A stretch of DNA of 64,000 bases from Yarrowia lipolytica (lineage: Eukaryota > Ascomycota > Dipodascomycetes > Dipodascales), in the NCBI RefSeq assembly GCF_001761485.1, contig NC_090775.1, positions 3,045,001-3,109,000 of the forward strand. Direction: 5' to 3'. A program made the translations under genes and the position numbers. The notes under the pieces were generated by a model. It searched no databases and was not told where the DNA came from. It was given only the letters and a program-made list of their open reading frames with translations. The number at the start of each line of letters is the position of its first letter. Position 1 is the stretch's first letter. This document shows, in pieces, positions 50,463 to 62,051 of the stretch.

Positions 50463-52255
50463 ATACATTCATTTAATTATAACTTTGCCGTGAAAGAATA
50501 ACCCTTTGAAATGAATTGTACGCTTACACGAATTATTACTAATTAAAAAACGTTTTAGTGTCATGGTCCAACTTGGCACGTACCTAATTTCAGTAAAAAA
50601 ATCATAAAAAAACCTGGTTTCAGTCCTGTTGTATGTTGGTTCCACATAGCTTTCGCCGTGTTTGTTCGTTATCGGGGAAAACGCCACTCCAGTCTCCAGT
50701 TCTCTTAATCTCAATCCTTCCATTGCCCTCTTATTTGCATTGCCTTTAAAACTTTCTCCTTGTGGTTCTTTTTTCTCATTGGTTTGGTTCTGCGTCCCCC
50801 TGTGGTGACTACGCGCCCTGCTACGTTTTCTCTCGGGTGGCCCGGGCCGCCTTTTACGCTTGCTACTGTGTCTACTCTCCGCTCATCGTGAAGTGCTGGC
50901 GGGTTGTCCATCTAGAAAACCAATCTGGGCTTCCTTCAGGAATTGAAGCAAACCCCGTTGGACATGTCCCCACTTGTTTAGGCCTTTCCTCAAACAGCTC
51001 GCACATCTATTTCAAGCAGCCTTGAGAGAGGCTTGCTTAAGGCTTGTTAACACACAGGCCTGCATAGATAAAATAACCGTAACAATGTAACTCGTGAGTT
51101 GACTGTAGGTGTTGCCATTTTTCCCTGTATCATTACTTGCGAAAGTACATACTATATTCACCCGTGTATACCACGACACCATGTCATGTCTGCATCAGGT
51201 GATGACCACACACGAACAAGGACTCGTACTTGTAAAAAGGGCATGAGTTTCAAATGTTCAAAGTCGCTCATTCAGATGACACATGGGGGCCTCGGTTACT
51301 TTTACATGGTGGTAGCATTTCTCGCTTGTGCGAGCTTGATCCTTCCTTCTTGTTGTTACGTTCACTATCCATCTCCTATTATAACCACCCAATTGAGTCT
51401 ATAGAGCGGTTCGCATAGTATTTCGACCCCTGAATGAGCAAGAGCTTCGGCAACCCACCCAAAGCACATCATTATCATTCGACTCTCAAAAGTACAAGTA
51501 GGTACTTCTAACCACTTGCTGTATTACCACAATCAACACCACCAAGGCTTTAACCTGTGTGTTACGGTAAACTACTTGTAGTATTATCATCATGAAGTTA
51601 CCATTTGTCTCAGTTTTGCCAGAAATGGAGGCAACTTCTAGCTAAGTATATACGATCAGCCACTCATGTCTTATCCTGTAGATAAGCCACTTCAGGTAAA
51701 AACACCTCCTTGCAAGCACAGCCTTGTTAACAGCGCTGCCGCACTACAGTTTGCGCTTGTAGGTCGCGTAAGGAACGCTAACAACCTGTAGCTTTTGGCT
51801 TTGATGCTAACAGTACCTGATCCTGCCGTACCCAGCCTTGTTTGATATCGACAGAATTTTGAAACGCCCAGAATGTTGCTCTTATTTTACGCGAGCTCTT
51901 TTAGGCTGGACACACAGCCTCTCGATCGGGTCTTGATTTGAGGCATATCTTTGGCCGTGTTTCAAAATACATTCGGAGGCGTACATGATGAAAGAGCGAT
52001 TATAATGAACTGGATGACATTGGAAGTACATACAATAGTGCCTTGTAAGGAAAGTGGCTCAACGTCGAGCTCTTAACACCAGACGACAGCGACTCCAGTG
52101 TACCAATTAATCGAAATGCGAGCATACATGATATACTGTACCGCTAATTACTTCTACGATGGCTTACGTCTGATAAACTAAGAAGCTACAAGCATATCCG
52201 TTAATTCAAATAAAAAACACAATAAATTCATCTAATTAATACAAAAAATAACCGT

Positions 52256-55114
52256 CTACAATCGAGACTCAATCATAGGATCAAATCGAAGGTCCCAGAC
52301 CAGCTCCAAAACGTCCCACATGTACTTGACATAAGAAATCTCCATCTTGTCAAGAACACCGCCGTCTCCGCCCTTTCGCTGCTCCTCATCCACGTCTCGT
52401 TTGTTAGCAAGAGGCAGCATGATTCGGTTGACGCCAGCAAGATGAGCGCCAAGAAGTTTCTCTCGAATACCTCCAACAGGTAGAACACGGCCTCGAAGAG
52501 TCATCTCTCCAGTCATGGCAATAGAAGGAGGGATCGGCTTACCCATAAACAGAGACACAAATGCAAGAGTCATGGCAACTCCAGCAGAAGGTCCATCCTT
52601 GGGGATAGCACCGGCGGGGGCATGCAAATGAATATCCACCTTGTCAAAGTCGGTGTCGATATGCAGAGCAGCAGCATTGCTCTTGACCCACGAAAGGGCA
52701 ATCTGCGCAGACTCCTGAATGACATCTCCAAGCTTTCCGGTGAGCTTGAGCTGACCCTTACCGGGCATCTGGGTGGCCTCAAACTTGAGAAGACCTCCAT
52801 TACCAGTGCCCATGTAGGCCAGACCGTTGACAACACCGATGTGCGACGAGTTGGGCTCCTCCTTGGCGTCCTGAGCGTCCTCATCAGTGTAAACCTCCAT
52901 TCCAAGGATGTCGGTGAGATTCTCAATGGTCACCACGGGATCGTAGGACGAGTGAGCACCCTTCTTGGCCTCGTCTACAACAGTAATCAGCTCACCGTCG
53001 TCGGCGGAGAGAGACTTGGCGTAGTCTACAGCCTTGGCTCGACACACAGCGCCAATCTTTCGCTCGAGGTTTCGAACGCCGGCCTCACGGGTGTACTTAG
53101 TGCAAATGTGAAGCAGAACGTCGTCGGGAATGACAACCTGGTCAACCTCAAGACCGTTGGCTTTAGTCTGCTTGGGGACAAGGTACTTCTTGGCAATATG
53201 AAGCTTCTCCATGTAGGTGTAACCCTCCAGGTGAACGGTCTCCATTCGGTCCAGAAGAGGAGCGGGAATGGTGTCGAGGTTGTTGGCGGTGGCAATGAAA
53301 ATGCACTTGGACAGATCAACGGGGAAGTTGATGTAATGGTCTCGGAAAGTAGCATTCTGCTCGGGGTCCAGCACTTCCAGCATGGCAGCGGCAGGGTCCC
53401 CGTGGAAGTTTGCGCCTCCAATCTTATCAATCTCATCAAGGAGAACGACAGGGTTGTTCACCCCGACCTGTCGAAGACCCTGAATGAACAGACCAGGCAT
53501 GGCACCAACGTAGGTTCGTCGGTGACCTCTGATCTCGGACTCGTCTCGAACACCTCCGAGAGACAGCCGCTGGAACTTTCGGCCCAGAGCTCGAGCCACA
53601 GACTTGGCTAAAGAGGTCTTACCAACACCGGGAGGGCCAACCAGCAGCAGAATGGGGGCTCGGTTGGAGTAGTCGATGGGCTTGGCCGAGTCGTCAAGCT
53701 GGCCGTTGGGGCCCTCAGAAGAAGCAACAGCAGCAGTCTCCTCTTGAGCAACCTCAGACTCAGATCGCAGAGACTTGAGTCGCAGAACAGCAAGGTACTC
53801 CAAAAGACGCTTCTTGATATGAGAAAGACCGTAATGATCGTTGTCCAGAATGGTTCGAGCCTGGTCGACTGTCACAACAGTGTCTTCGGTACATTTGTCC
53901 CATGGCAGCTCGGCAATCGTCTCAAGGTAAGTTCTGCAGACTTGGTACTCAGCCTGAGTGGGAGGCATTCGCTTGATTCGCTTGAGCTCTCGGGATACCA
54001 CCTTGTCGGCTTCTGGGCTCAGCTTGAGGCTCTGCAGCTTCTGGGTGAGCTCCTTAAGATCATCGTCCTCTCCTCGGTCGTCGGTCTCTCCAAGTTCCTC
54101 CTGGATGGCTCGCATCTTCTGTCGAAGTAGGTACTCTCGCTGTTGCTTGTTCATTTTGGAGTCCACGGTCGAGTCGATCTTCTCGGTGATCTTCATCATG
54201 TCGAGCTTGGTCTTGAGAATCTCGGAGCCCTTGGCAATTCGCTCGGGAATCGAGAAGGCAGCCAGAACCGCGATCTTGTCCTCAAAGTCGGTGGGGAGAA
54301 TGGCCATGAGCAGATCAACCAGCATACCAGCGGTCTTTCGGGTATCTCGTGCCGATCCGGGGTTAGGACCCAGCTTGGTCAGCTGCTTCATAACAGAAGC
54401 GGCCACTGTGGTCTGCGAAGCCATAAGCTTGGAGAACTGCGTGGCATTACTCTTGGCGGCCAGATCGATAATTTCCTTAGCGGAGGCGTGCAACACCTCC
54501 AGCTGCGACAACTCGGTCTTGCTCCATGTGGGCTCCTTGTCACTGGACTCGTCAGAAGAGGCAGACTCACCGTCCTCGTCAACTCGGACCTTGATTCGAG
54601 CTGTGGGCACTAGACCGGACTTGTCGACCAGCTGGCCCAGCTCCAAACGGGACAGACCCTCCACGACAATCTGGAAGTCCTCAGTACCAGATCGCTCAAA
54701 CCGCACGATTCGACACACGGTTCCAAAGGAGTAGACAGAGGTATTGACCTCGGTGGAGTTGGTGCCCAGCACGGGAGTCACGCTCTCACTGTCGTGGGCA
54801 CCGGCCTCGTTGTTCTCGCCGGTCTCCTTGATCTGCTTCTGGGTAATGCGGGGTACGCAAGCAATGGTGATCAGACTTGCGTTTCTGTACCCGTCAGCAG
54901 AAGTTCGCTTGAGTTTGAAGAAGGCCTGCAGCTTGTTGACACTGCTCATTAGGTCTTGCGTGGCCTTGGAGTACGCCACGTCCTTATCTTTGGGCTTCTC
55001 AAACAGCTTGAGCATGGCCACAGCGGTCTCCTTACTCAAGCCCACCTTCATGCTCACACCGGGCAGCACAACTGTGTCGGCCGGCAGAGTCAGCAGAGGT
55101 AGAGTTGCGTCCAT
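52256..55114 (-). CDS. PLN: Lon protease, peroxisomal type
   Basis: ATP-dependent protease/chaperone for peroxisomal matrix proteins. The 952-residue protein has an N-terminal LON substrate domain ([19 protein letters not shown]), a long helical middle, an AAA module with Walker [14 protein letters not shown] (about 491-503), [11 protein letters not shown] and the [12 protein letters not shown] loop, and a C-terminal serine-lysine protease domain with S843 in [12 protein letters not shown] and K886 in [14 protein letters not shown]. The last three residues SRL are a peroxisomal PTS1, and there is no mitochondrial presequence after the chosen ATG ([11 protein letters not shown]), which separates it from Pim1. 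The frame is open another 44 codons upstream, but that part does not fit the family. An acidic insert with GEDDDLKE lies before the AAA module. Confidence 0.95.
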   Translation of the reverse strand: MDATLPLLTLPADTVVLPGVSMKVGLSKETAVAMLKLFEKPKDKDVAYSKATQDLMSSVNKLQAFFKLKRTSADGYRNASLITIACVPRITQKQIKETGENNEAGAHDSESVTPVLGTNSTEVNTSVYSFGTVCRIVRFERSGTEDFQIVVEGLSRLELGQLVDKSGLVPTARIKVRVDEDGESASSDESSDKEPTWSKTELSQLEVLHASAKEIIDLAAKSNATQFSKLMASQTTVAASVMKQLTKLGPNPGSARDTRKTAGMLVDLLMAILPTDFEDKIAVLAAFSIPERIAKGSEILKTKLDMMKITEKIDSTVDSKMNKQQREYLLRQKMRAIQEELGETDDRGEDDDLKELTQKLQSLKLSPEADKVVSRELKRIKRMPPTQAEYQVCRTYLETIAELPWDKCTEDTVVTVDQARTILDNDHYGLSHIKKRLLEYLAVLRLKSLRSESEVAQEETAAVASSEGPNGQLDDSAKPIDYSNRAPILLLVGPPGVGKTSLAKSVARALGRKFQRLSLGGVRDESEIRGHRRTYVGAMPGLFIQGLRQVGVNNPVVLLDEIDKIGGANFHGDPAAAMLEVLDPEQNATFRDHYINFPVDLSKCIFIATANNLDTIPAPLLDRMETVHLEGYTYMEKLHIAKKYLVPKQTKANGLEVDQVVIPDDVLLHICTKYTREAGVRNLERKIGAVCRAKAVDYAKSLSADDGELITVVDEAKKGAHSSYDPVVTIENLTDILGMEVYTDEDAQDAKEEPNSSHIGVVNGLAYMGTGNGGLLKFEATQMPGKGQLKLTGKLGDVIQESAQIALSWVKSNAAALHIDTDFDKVDIHLHAPAGAIPKDGPSAGVAMTLAFVSLFMGKPIPPSIAMTGEMTLRGRVLPVGGIREKLLGAHLAGVNRIMLPLANKRDVDEEQRKGGDGGVLDKMEISYVKYMWDVLELVWDLRFDPMIESRL

Positions 55115-56951
55115 AATATCGTAGTTTTGTGTAACTAGTGTTGTAGTGTCGTAGTTGGTTCTGTACTTCGACGCCTGATACTCACTGTCGCGTGGTGTCG
55201 TACTTATATGTTCCAACCGAGGTAGTCGATAACAAACCCAAAGCAACGTTCTGAAACTTTAACGCTCTGATTCATGTGATAGCCCTGGAAGCCACGATGT
55301 AGAGTTGATAGGGGTAACGGGGGATTTGCATAGATCGTGGATACCAAGGGGTCTCTACGAGCCATTTCCGGGCGGTTTTTAGATCCAAAAGCAAACATTG
55401 TAGTACAAGTTTAGCCCGCAATAGACGGTGGCAAACCCACTGAAGAATGCCTAAAGCACACCATCGGCAACCTAACGGAGCTGCATCTGAGATGACTTTC
55501 AAGTCCGCAATATTTTGGAGCTTGCAGAAAAATAAACACAAAGAAATGCTTGTCCCGCCCGTGCCATTTCAGAAAGCTTCTCAAGTTGTCTCTCAGCCCG
55601 CCATTAGTCTATCTACAACGCCACCAGCTTATCGCTCAAAGTTGGGCCCTTCGAAACTGTATTTGAGGGGGGTGGTGAGGATGTCCGTAGATTTTGAGAC
55701 ACTAAGCGAGAAAAATTTCGATTCGGAATAATCGGAATAGCTTAAGAGAGAACAGAGAAATAACTTGAGAATTTTTTTTTTGTGTTTACAGCCTCCCCAT
55801 CACAAAAATACATCACCTTGGCTCTTGTACTTTGCTCCCGACCTTGCGTGGTGCATGTACTGATTTGCAGTGCATTAAAGTGGGGAGAGGGTGCAGGCAG
55901 ATGAGCCGACTGCACTAGTGGGCTCTTTGTTGGACTAGCGCGGTATAGTTGAACTTAATTGGAGTTTTTAATTGAACTTCCAACTAAACGGCTAACTAAG
56001 GGTCCGAGACGTTAACTAAACTTAACAGATTCTCATGGGGTAAGAATATAATTGACGTTCCGACGGTAGAGGGAACAGCACTGCTGATTCATCGGTTTAA
56101 TAGAGACTCTCACATCAACCAACACCAGCAACCGAGTCAAACAACTTGTCTCAAAATCCTCGTAACCATAATGCTGAGACCTAGCTCAAAGGATATCTTC
56201 AAGGCGTTTTTGAGCACTTATTTGCCACCTTCCGAAGGAAAAAGAACCCGGGTATCTCATTAAACGATCCCGCCTTTTCCTTGTCACTTTTTTCCCCTTT
56301 CAGGAAGCCGTAGCCTTCCATTACTGCATGCTTATCCCTGCACTCCATCTACTTGTAGAAGGTTCACGAACACAATAGTTGAGTCTCGGAAAAAACTCGA
56401 CCAACAAATACTGTATTAGTCCCAACCTAATCAAGGTCGGGGTTCTAGATGCTTCTGACAACACCATCACCTGCCACACCACATCAAGGCGTTGACAACA
56501 TAATGCCAACATCACAAGACTGATCTGATTCACCCCGAGAAAAGATATCCAGAGCTAGATTCCCCACAAACTCGCTAATGCACAGAAATCACGCTTGACA
56601 TGTGAGTCTAAGTGAATCCATTTGAAGAGGACCACCGAGGTACTTGTACTTGTTGTACTCGCAGTGAGATGGATACCGCACGCAAGCAACAAGACATACA
56701 CAGAGTATCTCAAGATCTGGTTGCAATGGCATCTCAATAACTGCACTACTTGCACTATCTCTACGACACAAACACTAGGCAATACCCACTATTCGAGATA
56801 CCTCCTCATAAATATTCTTGGTGGGAAGCAACGTCGTCTCCGGTGGCGTGGTGGGTGTCATGACAGTGTAGATCAATACAACCAATGTCCCAGGATTCTT
56901 TCGGTGGGTACGAACACTTTGGGAAACCGGCGGCGTGACCATCGAAAGTTC

Positions 56952-56977
56952 GAGAGAGAGAGAGAGAGAGAGAGAGA
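56952..56977 (+). repeat. (GA)13 microsatellite
   Basis: Twenty-six bases of perfect GA dinucleotide repeat in intergenic DNA. Likely length-variable between strains. Confidence 0.95.
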
Positions 56978-58376
56978 TGTCAGATGGAGAAAGCCGGAGT
57001 TCAATAGTTGGGGGTAAGCTGTAGGCACCATCTGATAGTTGAGGTTAATGCTACCAAAAAGGGGCTTGGAGGGGACAATTGAGACCCGAGTAGTCATTCC
57101 AGAATGCTTAAAGGGAGTGGCGACACTTTTGTGAAATTCTGAATGCATCTTGCGACGTGAATAGTTCACCGAAGTAAAACAGTGATAGTTGTTAATGCCA
57201 GAAGTTCAAATACTTGTTCTATTATTTACTGTAACATCTATATTTCCTTTTTCTTAGCATGTTGTAGCGGCGATCACCCTTCCAACATTTGAATAATCCA
57301 ATCTCAGTTGATAGAGGAAAGATACCTTTTTACAGTAACAACTTCAGTAATTACAGTACATACAGTAATATATGCTGTATAGCCTACTCTACGTATATAT
57401 AATTCGTCAGACACAATCTACAATCTCAGAAAGAGGGGAGGGACAATGGTCCAAACGTATTTACCCGAGAGGTTCTGCTTAATGCTTACAGTATATCCTC
57501 TTACTATATATCTATCAAAGGGTCGGCTGGAGAGATACCTAAACTGTGGAGGTTCCACGTCCTACTTCCTTTCTGACTGCGAGTCAGATCTACAGAACTC
57601 CGACTACCCTGAATGCTCTTGCGGCGGCTCTGGATCTTCTGTCTGGGAATCTGGCTTTTATCCCAACGGTCTGGCTTACTAGCACATGGGTTCTGGACCT
57701 GGACTCTTTGAGCTCCTAGTGGCACTGACTTGTTTCAGCCCGATTCTCGTAACATTTGTAGCTCCTATTGGCTTCATAGCGCTTAGTGGCTGAACAAGGT
57801 GTTGATTCTTACAGATTGGCACTGGCCCATATCATCACTCAAATTGCGATGACATCATCGTATAACCGAATTCGTGCGGGCCTGACTTAACGTATCTTAG
57901 TCAATTAAACGTCTCCAGCTCTTGTGGCAGGTGGATCTCACCACAAACAGCTCCAGCAAGCTTTTTAGCGTTGCCAGAATTGAGTGTTTGTGTGGCATCT
58001 TGTCGGTCGGAGGCTCTGAAGAGATCTTTACTCTGGTGGTCTGGCAAGATTGATCTAACGCTAAGGCAGTCTTGAAAATACCTACACCAGCCAGGATTGT
58101 CTCAATATCTTATCGCCCAGCATCTCCCGAAAACAGTCGAGTGTATGGACAGATACCATGGTCTTCTGGTACTGTCAATGGGGAGCATCAAGGATGGGGG
58201 GGGGGTTGAACTGCTCAAATATACCATAAATATTGTGTTTTTGAGTTTGGAGATTTTCAAATAGGGAAGTTTTTAAAATACCTAACATAAATAAGGACTA
58301 GCTAAATAGATCAAAAGGTATAGAGAGCGTAGCCGAGTACATACAATTGTACAACAGGTTCACAACGACGAAGAAT

Positions 58377-58382
58377 AAAAAA
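58377..58382 (-). terminator. Pol III terminator of tRNA-Leu(CAG)
   Basis: Six T on the minus strand, four bases after the discriminator base of the tRNA. Confidence 0.85.
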
Positions 58383-58385
58383 GTA

Positions 58386-58467
58386 TGAGAGCTGTGAGGT
58401 TCGAACTCACGCCTCTTTCGAGACTAGCACCTGAAGCTAGCGCCTTAGACCACTCGGCCAAACTCCC
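58386..58467 (-). tRNA. tRNA-Leu, anticodon CAG
   Basis: An 82-nt class II tRNA on the minus strand, no intron. Acceptor GGGAGTT pairs with AGCTCTC (two G-U), discriminator A. The A box lies in TGGCCGAGTGG. Anticodon stem CTAGC/GCTAG closes loop TTCAGGT, anticodon CAG for codon CUG. It has a long variable arm (CTC-GAAA-GAG) and T arm GTGAG-TTCGAAC-CTCAC. G37 follows the anticodon, as in leucine tRNAs. Serine-type CUG tRNAs of the CTG clade have G33 and a different stem, so this one decodes CUG as leucine. Confidence 0.98.
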
Positions 58468-59132
58468 ATATGCACCAAGTCTGCAAGGGACGATCTACGG
58501 GGGAAAAAAAGTCACGTGAGTAAGTTTTTTTGATACCGATTACGGCACACCCAAGTAATTAACAACACCTTAAGTGGTAGCATACGAGATATATATACCT
58601 AAAATTACCTATAAATGTTGTTATAACTCCTCATCCACAAAACTGACACTTCTGGAGCAGTTTCAATTTTTGATTACATAATACGACAACACGGAAGCTA
58701 AATTAAATACGAGCATCTACAAACTGAGACGGCTATGTGTGAGTATGTCGCTACTCGTGCTACTACTGTACTGTACTTGTATTTTTCCTGAGACCAAAAC
58801 TGGGCTATTTCGGACTTGCTGACCCACCTCAGGCGGTTTGGGGGCTCTGTATAAACTTGGGTCAGTGGATACTAGTCGACTCAAAAACAACGAGTAAGAT
58901 ATAAAGAGTGAAACTATCCGCCTTTCAGCCACAGGTGGGATTATTATCCCAGAAGGCATTTCTCATGCCCAGTATTTCTTATCAGAGCTGTATTAGTATC
59001 TGATGACACTGGCTTGTTTCTGTGTTGTGTTGTATCAAAGGGATATACCCATGCACAGTAAGGACGACTGTTACGAGTAATAATAGATCAATGAAATAAA
59101 TAAATAATGTAGATATTCTTAGTAACTCCCAT

Positions 59133-60359
59133 CTATAACTCCCCATCCAATTCTCTTGCCTCGAATCTTCTAGAGGGTAGCAACAGCTCGTCCCAAATAT
59201 CTGCTGGCAGATAGTCACCTTGCTGGGCTACAAAGTCTTGACGTCTATTAGTCTCCTGGATACTCATCTGAGCCAGCTTCGCGTTCACCTCGGTCACATA
59301 ATCTTTCATTTTGGCCTCGGCTGCATTTCTTCGTTCTGCTTCGTGCAATAGGGCCTTGTATGAGTTCAAGAAAGTTTGGTAATGCGTCACAACAGCTGAT
59401 GTTTCACTCACATACCGCTGCACCTTCAGAAGATACTCCTTTGTATCCCTTTGTTGAGTCTCACAGATCTCGAGTGTAGCATCCATGGTCTTCTCGACAG
59501 CTTGGATGCCCTCGAGCTGGCGCACTTCCAGCGAGTAGGAGTGGTACATCTGAGTCATGTGATTGTGGACACCTTGACATCCCTGCTTGACCTCGTCCAG
59601 GCGCTCTTGTAGCTCGTCCAACACATCTGGAAGTTGTTGAGCGTCGTTCTCAAGAACCGCGCGCAACTCACCCAGCTCGTTAACGTCCTCTGCCTCGATA
59701 GCGCCAGTACTCAGATCCTGCCCTCGTTCACACAAGTCGTAATGTCGAGCTAGCGACTGTAATAGGTTAGCCATGTCTTCCGAACATGCTTCTGCCGAAT
59801 TCAGCAAGTCGTAGATGCCCGAATCTGATGTTTGGTGGATGAGAAGTTCGGTTTGTTCAGCCTTCTCCCTCTCAAACTCCTTCTTGGAACGATTCACAAT
59901 ATCTCCGTGTCTCTGAATCTCTGGCAACAGCACTCGAAACACATTGAGCGCCTCCTCATGCACTTCGTTCCATCCCTTGCCTTGAACCTGAGCGGAAATG
60001 AGATCTTCGTCCACAAACTCTCTCAGATTGTGAGCCCCATTGTTGACTCTCAATTGCACAGGAGTTGCAGCCAACTCGCCTAGAGCTTCCTCCAGAGCTC
60101 CCCTCGCTGCCTGAAACCGTGTCTGCTGCCGGGTAACCGTTTCGAGAGACTTCTTTGTGCGTGTGAGGGCGTTAGAGTAGAATTTCGACGCCAGCGTCCA
60201 TTGATGGGCGTGTGCCTTGGCCAGGAATTGTGTGCGAATGCCAAGATGGACTGCGACCTCCAAATTCTGTCGTGCGCGTGCCAAGACGTCCTGTGATTCT
60301 TGACACAGTGGCCCTGCAGCCGCCAGAGCGTCCTGGGCCTCCCGAAATAGTTGTTCCAT
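59133..60359 (-). CDS. ATG17: Autophagy scaffold Atg17
   Basis: Scaffold of the Atg1 kinase complex at the phagophore assembly site, working with Atg29-Atg31 in starvation autophagy. The 408-residue protein is almost wholly helical with long heptad-bearing stretches, as expected for the crescent-shaped family (Saccharomyces 417). Diagnostic blocks are the N-terminal LARARQNLEVA, the central helices QRHGDIVNRSKKEFEREK and the conserved C-terminal motif FVAQQGDYLPADIW. The ATG at 60359 opens directly into the first helix (MEQLFREAQDALAAA). No membrane span. Codon use is average, suiting a low-abundance regulator. A generic coiled-coil protein is the alternative; the GDYLP.IW motif argues for Atg17. 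Confidence 0.9.
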   Translation of the reverse strand: MEQLFREAQDALAAAGPLCQESQDVLARARQNLEVAVHLGIRTQFLAKAHAHQWTLASKFYSNALTRTKKSLETVTRQQTRFQAARGALEEALGELAATPVQLRVNNGAHNLREFVDEDLISAQVQGKGWNEVHEEALNVFRVLLPEIQRHGDIVNRSKKEFEREKAEQTELLIHQTSDSGIYDLLNSAEACSEDMANLLQSLARHYDLCERGQDLSTGAIEAEDVNELGELRAVLENDAQQLPDVLDELQERLDEVKQGCQGVHNHMTQMYHSYSLEVRQLEGIQAVEKTMDATLEICETQQRDTKEYLLKVQRYVSETSAVVTHYQTFLNSYKALLHEAERRNAAEAKMKDYVTEVNAKLAQMSIQETNRRQDFVAQQGDYLPADIWDELLLPSRRFEARELDGEL

Positions 60360-60926
60360 CTGTCGCGTGGTGTCGGTGATAATGCGTCATGGAGGTTAGG
60401 TTTACATGCAGCGGCGGAGATGGCTGAGGAGAGAGGTGTCAAGAGGGGGAGGTGACAAGAGAAGAATACAAGTGTGATGAATTCGTCGAGTGTGTATATG
60501 AGTCTGTTTATCTCTGTATTGCGAATAACTATCGAACTTCTGCCTCGCAAATATCTACGTTTCATTCAGTACTTTGTCAAAATAATTTTCAAGTAAACGT
60601 CACTGATTAGTTGGATATATTACTTGACGATTTTATTGTTTCAATATGGGGGTTTCCAGAAGCACGTTTGTAAGCAGCAAGCCGATTATAAACTACTACT
60701 CTGGTTAACATGTATACATTGCCCTACCATTGTGCTAAAATGAATACATCTATCTCATATCTACCTGTACTTGTTGTTAGGTCTGCTATAATTGTTGATT
60801 TGTTTTCTACCTACAGGATGTACATTCTTCGAAGTGCACTACTGTACTCGTTCAGTATATATTGCGAAGGGGTTATTCTATGTAAGGTTTATTATCTTCT
60901 AATCTGATCTTTACCCTCAGCTATTT
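60360..60926. other. Spacer ATG17 / OYE
   Basis: 570 bp with the ATG17 promoter and OYE 3' flank. AT-rich; no gene or motif singled out. Confidence 0.5.
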
Positions 60927-62051
60927 TTACTCCTTTTTATGGAAGGGGTAATCTGTGTATCCATGAGGACCGGGGGTATAGAAAGAGGGTCTATCCCAGT
61001 GGGTCAGAGGGAGGTCGTTTTCAAGACGGTAGACGAGATCAGGGTTTGCAATAAAGTACCGTCCAAAACCAATCAGCGTTCTGTCATCCTCCTGAGCGGT
61101 TTCGATGGCCGTTTCTCTGTTGTATCCTCCTGCTCGAATGAGGTCTCCGGTCCAGATGTTTCTGAAAGGATCGTTGGATTGCCATTGCTTGGGAATGGCG
61201 TCAGAGATGCCGTCAGCCCGAGGCTCAATCACGTGAATGTAAGAGAGGCGGTTCTTCTCATTCTCCTTCGCACGTTTCTCCAGCTGCTCAAACAGATATT
61301 TGAACTGAGGCAGAGACTTCTCCTCGTTGACCTCCATGTCCTGGAAGGTGGTCCAGGGTGAAAATCGCACGCCGACACGGTCGGCACCGATAGCAGCAGA
61401 CACTGCATCAATAATCTCCAGGCTGAATCGAGATCTGTTCTCAATAGAGCCTCCATACTCGTCTGTTCGGTGGTTGGAGTTCCAGTGGATGAACTGATCA
61501 GGAAGGTACCCGTTGGCCGAATGGATCTCCACACCGTCAGCACCAGCCTCAAGAGCATTTTTAGCGGCGTCTACGTAGAGCTGCACTTTCTGTTTGATCT
61601 CAGGAATAGTCAGAGCTCGCACATGCTTGGCTCCATCTTCATCTCCAGCTTGAGCAATTGCAGAAGGACCCACCAGATCATGGCCAGTCTGTTGAAGCAC
61701 ATCGTAGTTGGCTACACGTCCAATATCCCACAATTGGATGTAAATCTTGGACCCCTTGGAATGAATGCCTTGAATCACCTTCTTCCAGCCTGCAATGATG
61801 GAGGCGTCTCCCCAGATACCAGGAACAAGACCCTCTCGACCCTTGTGGCCTCCAGCGGAAGGATGAATATATGTGGCCTCGGAAATGATGAGTGTTCCGG
61901 CTGTGGAAGCTCGCTGGGTGTAGTACTCAACGGCCAGATCGGAAGGCACGTGTTTCTCGGCTCTGGTTCGAGTAAGAGGAGCCATCACCACCCGGTTAGA
62001 CAGCTGGCTAGCACCGACTTTGATTGGCTTGAACAGGTTTGGAGTAGTCAT
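60927..62051 (-). CDS. OYE: Old Yellow Enzyme family NADPH dehydrogenase
   Basis: FMN enzyme reducing activated C=C bonds of unsaturated aldehydes and ketones with NADPH; linked to oxidative stress tolerance. 374 residues, a TIM barrel. Visible residues: the FMN-contacting MAPLTRTRA loop, Q106 and W108 in IYIQLWDIGR, the substrate-anchoring H177/N180 pair and proton donor Y182 in EIHSANGYLPDQF, EYGGSIENRSRF, VGVRFSPW and the phosphate-binding LIGFGRYFIANPDL. All catalytic residues of the classical subclass are present. No targeting signal. A dense block of GTAC palindromes lies 370-475 bp upstream. Yarrowia has several OYE paralogues, so no number is given. Confidence 0.96.
   Translation of the reverse strand: MTTPNLFKPIKVGASQLSNRVVMAPLTRTRAEKHVPSDLAVEYYTQRASTAGTLIISEATYIHPSAGGHKGREGLVPGIWGDASIIAGWKKVIQGIHSKGSKIYIQLWDIGRVANYDVLQQTGHDLVGPSAIAQAGDEDGAKHVRALTIPEIKQKVQLYVDAAKNALEAGADGVEIHSANGYLPDQFIHWNSNHRTDEYGGSIENRSRFSLEIIDAVSAAIGADRVGVRFSPWTTFQDMEVNEEKSLPQFKYLFEQLEKRAKENEKNRLSYIHVIEPRADGISDAIPKQWQSNDPFRNIWTGDLIRAGGYNRETAIETAQEDDRTLIGFGRYFIANPDLVYRLENDLPLTHWDRPSFYTPGPHGYTDYPFHKKE

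Larger units (their letters stand above)
48708..52255. other. 3.5-kb gene-poor region upstream of MSS4
   Basis: Contains the MSS4 promoter on the left and the Lon 3' flank on the right. In the middle are two TGACGTCA sites (50149, 50245) around a TATA-like GATATAAATG at about 50188, and T19 at 50444-50462. Candidate frames (48824-49225 plus, 50469-50723 minus) show neither domains nor codon bias. I see no gene, though the promoter-like block is unexplained. Confidence 0.5.
55115..59132. other. 4-kb region with only a tRNA gene
   Basis: The longest gap in the window. It contains the Lon promoter, a stretch of AACTAAAC/GAACTT-type repeats at 55948-56030, a (GA)13 microsatellite, a G10 run at 58196-58205 and tRNA-Leu(CAG). 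Short plus frames such as 57446-57682 show no bias. No snRNA, 5S or mobile element signature recognised. Confidence 0.5.

Noticed and set aside
50850-50880. U5 snRNA-like loop GCCTTTTAC
   Set aside because: Flanking bases do not form the conserved U5 stem and no Sm site follows.
52622-53611. 329-codon frame antisense to Lon
   Set aside because: Shadow of conserved AAA sequence on the opposite strand.
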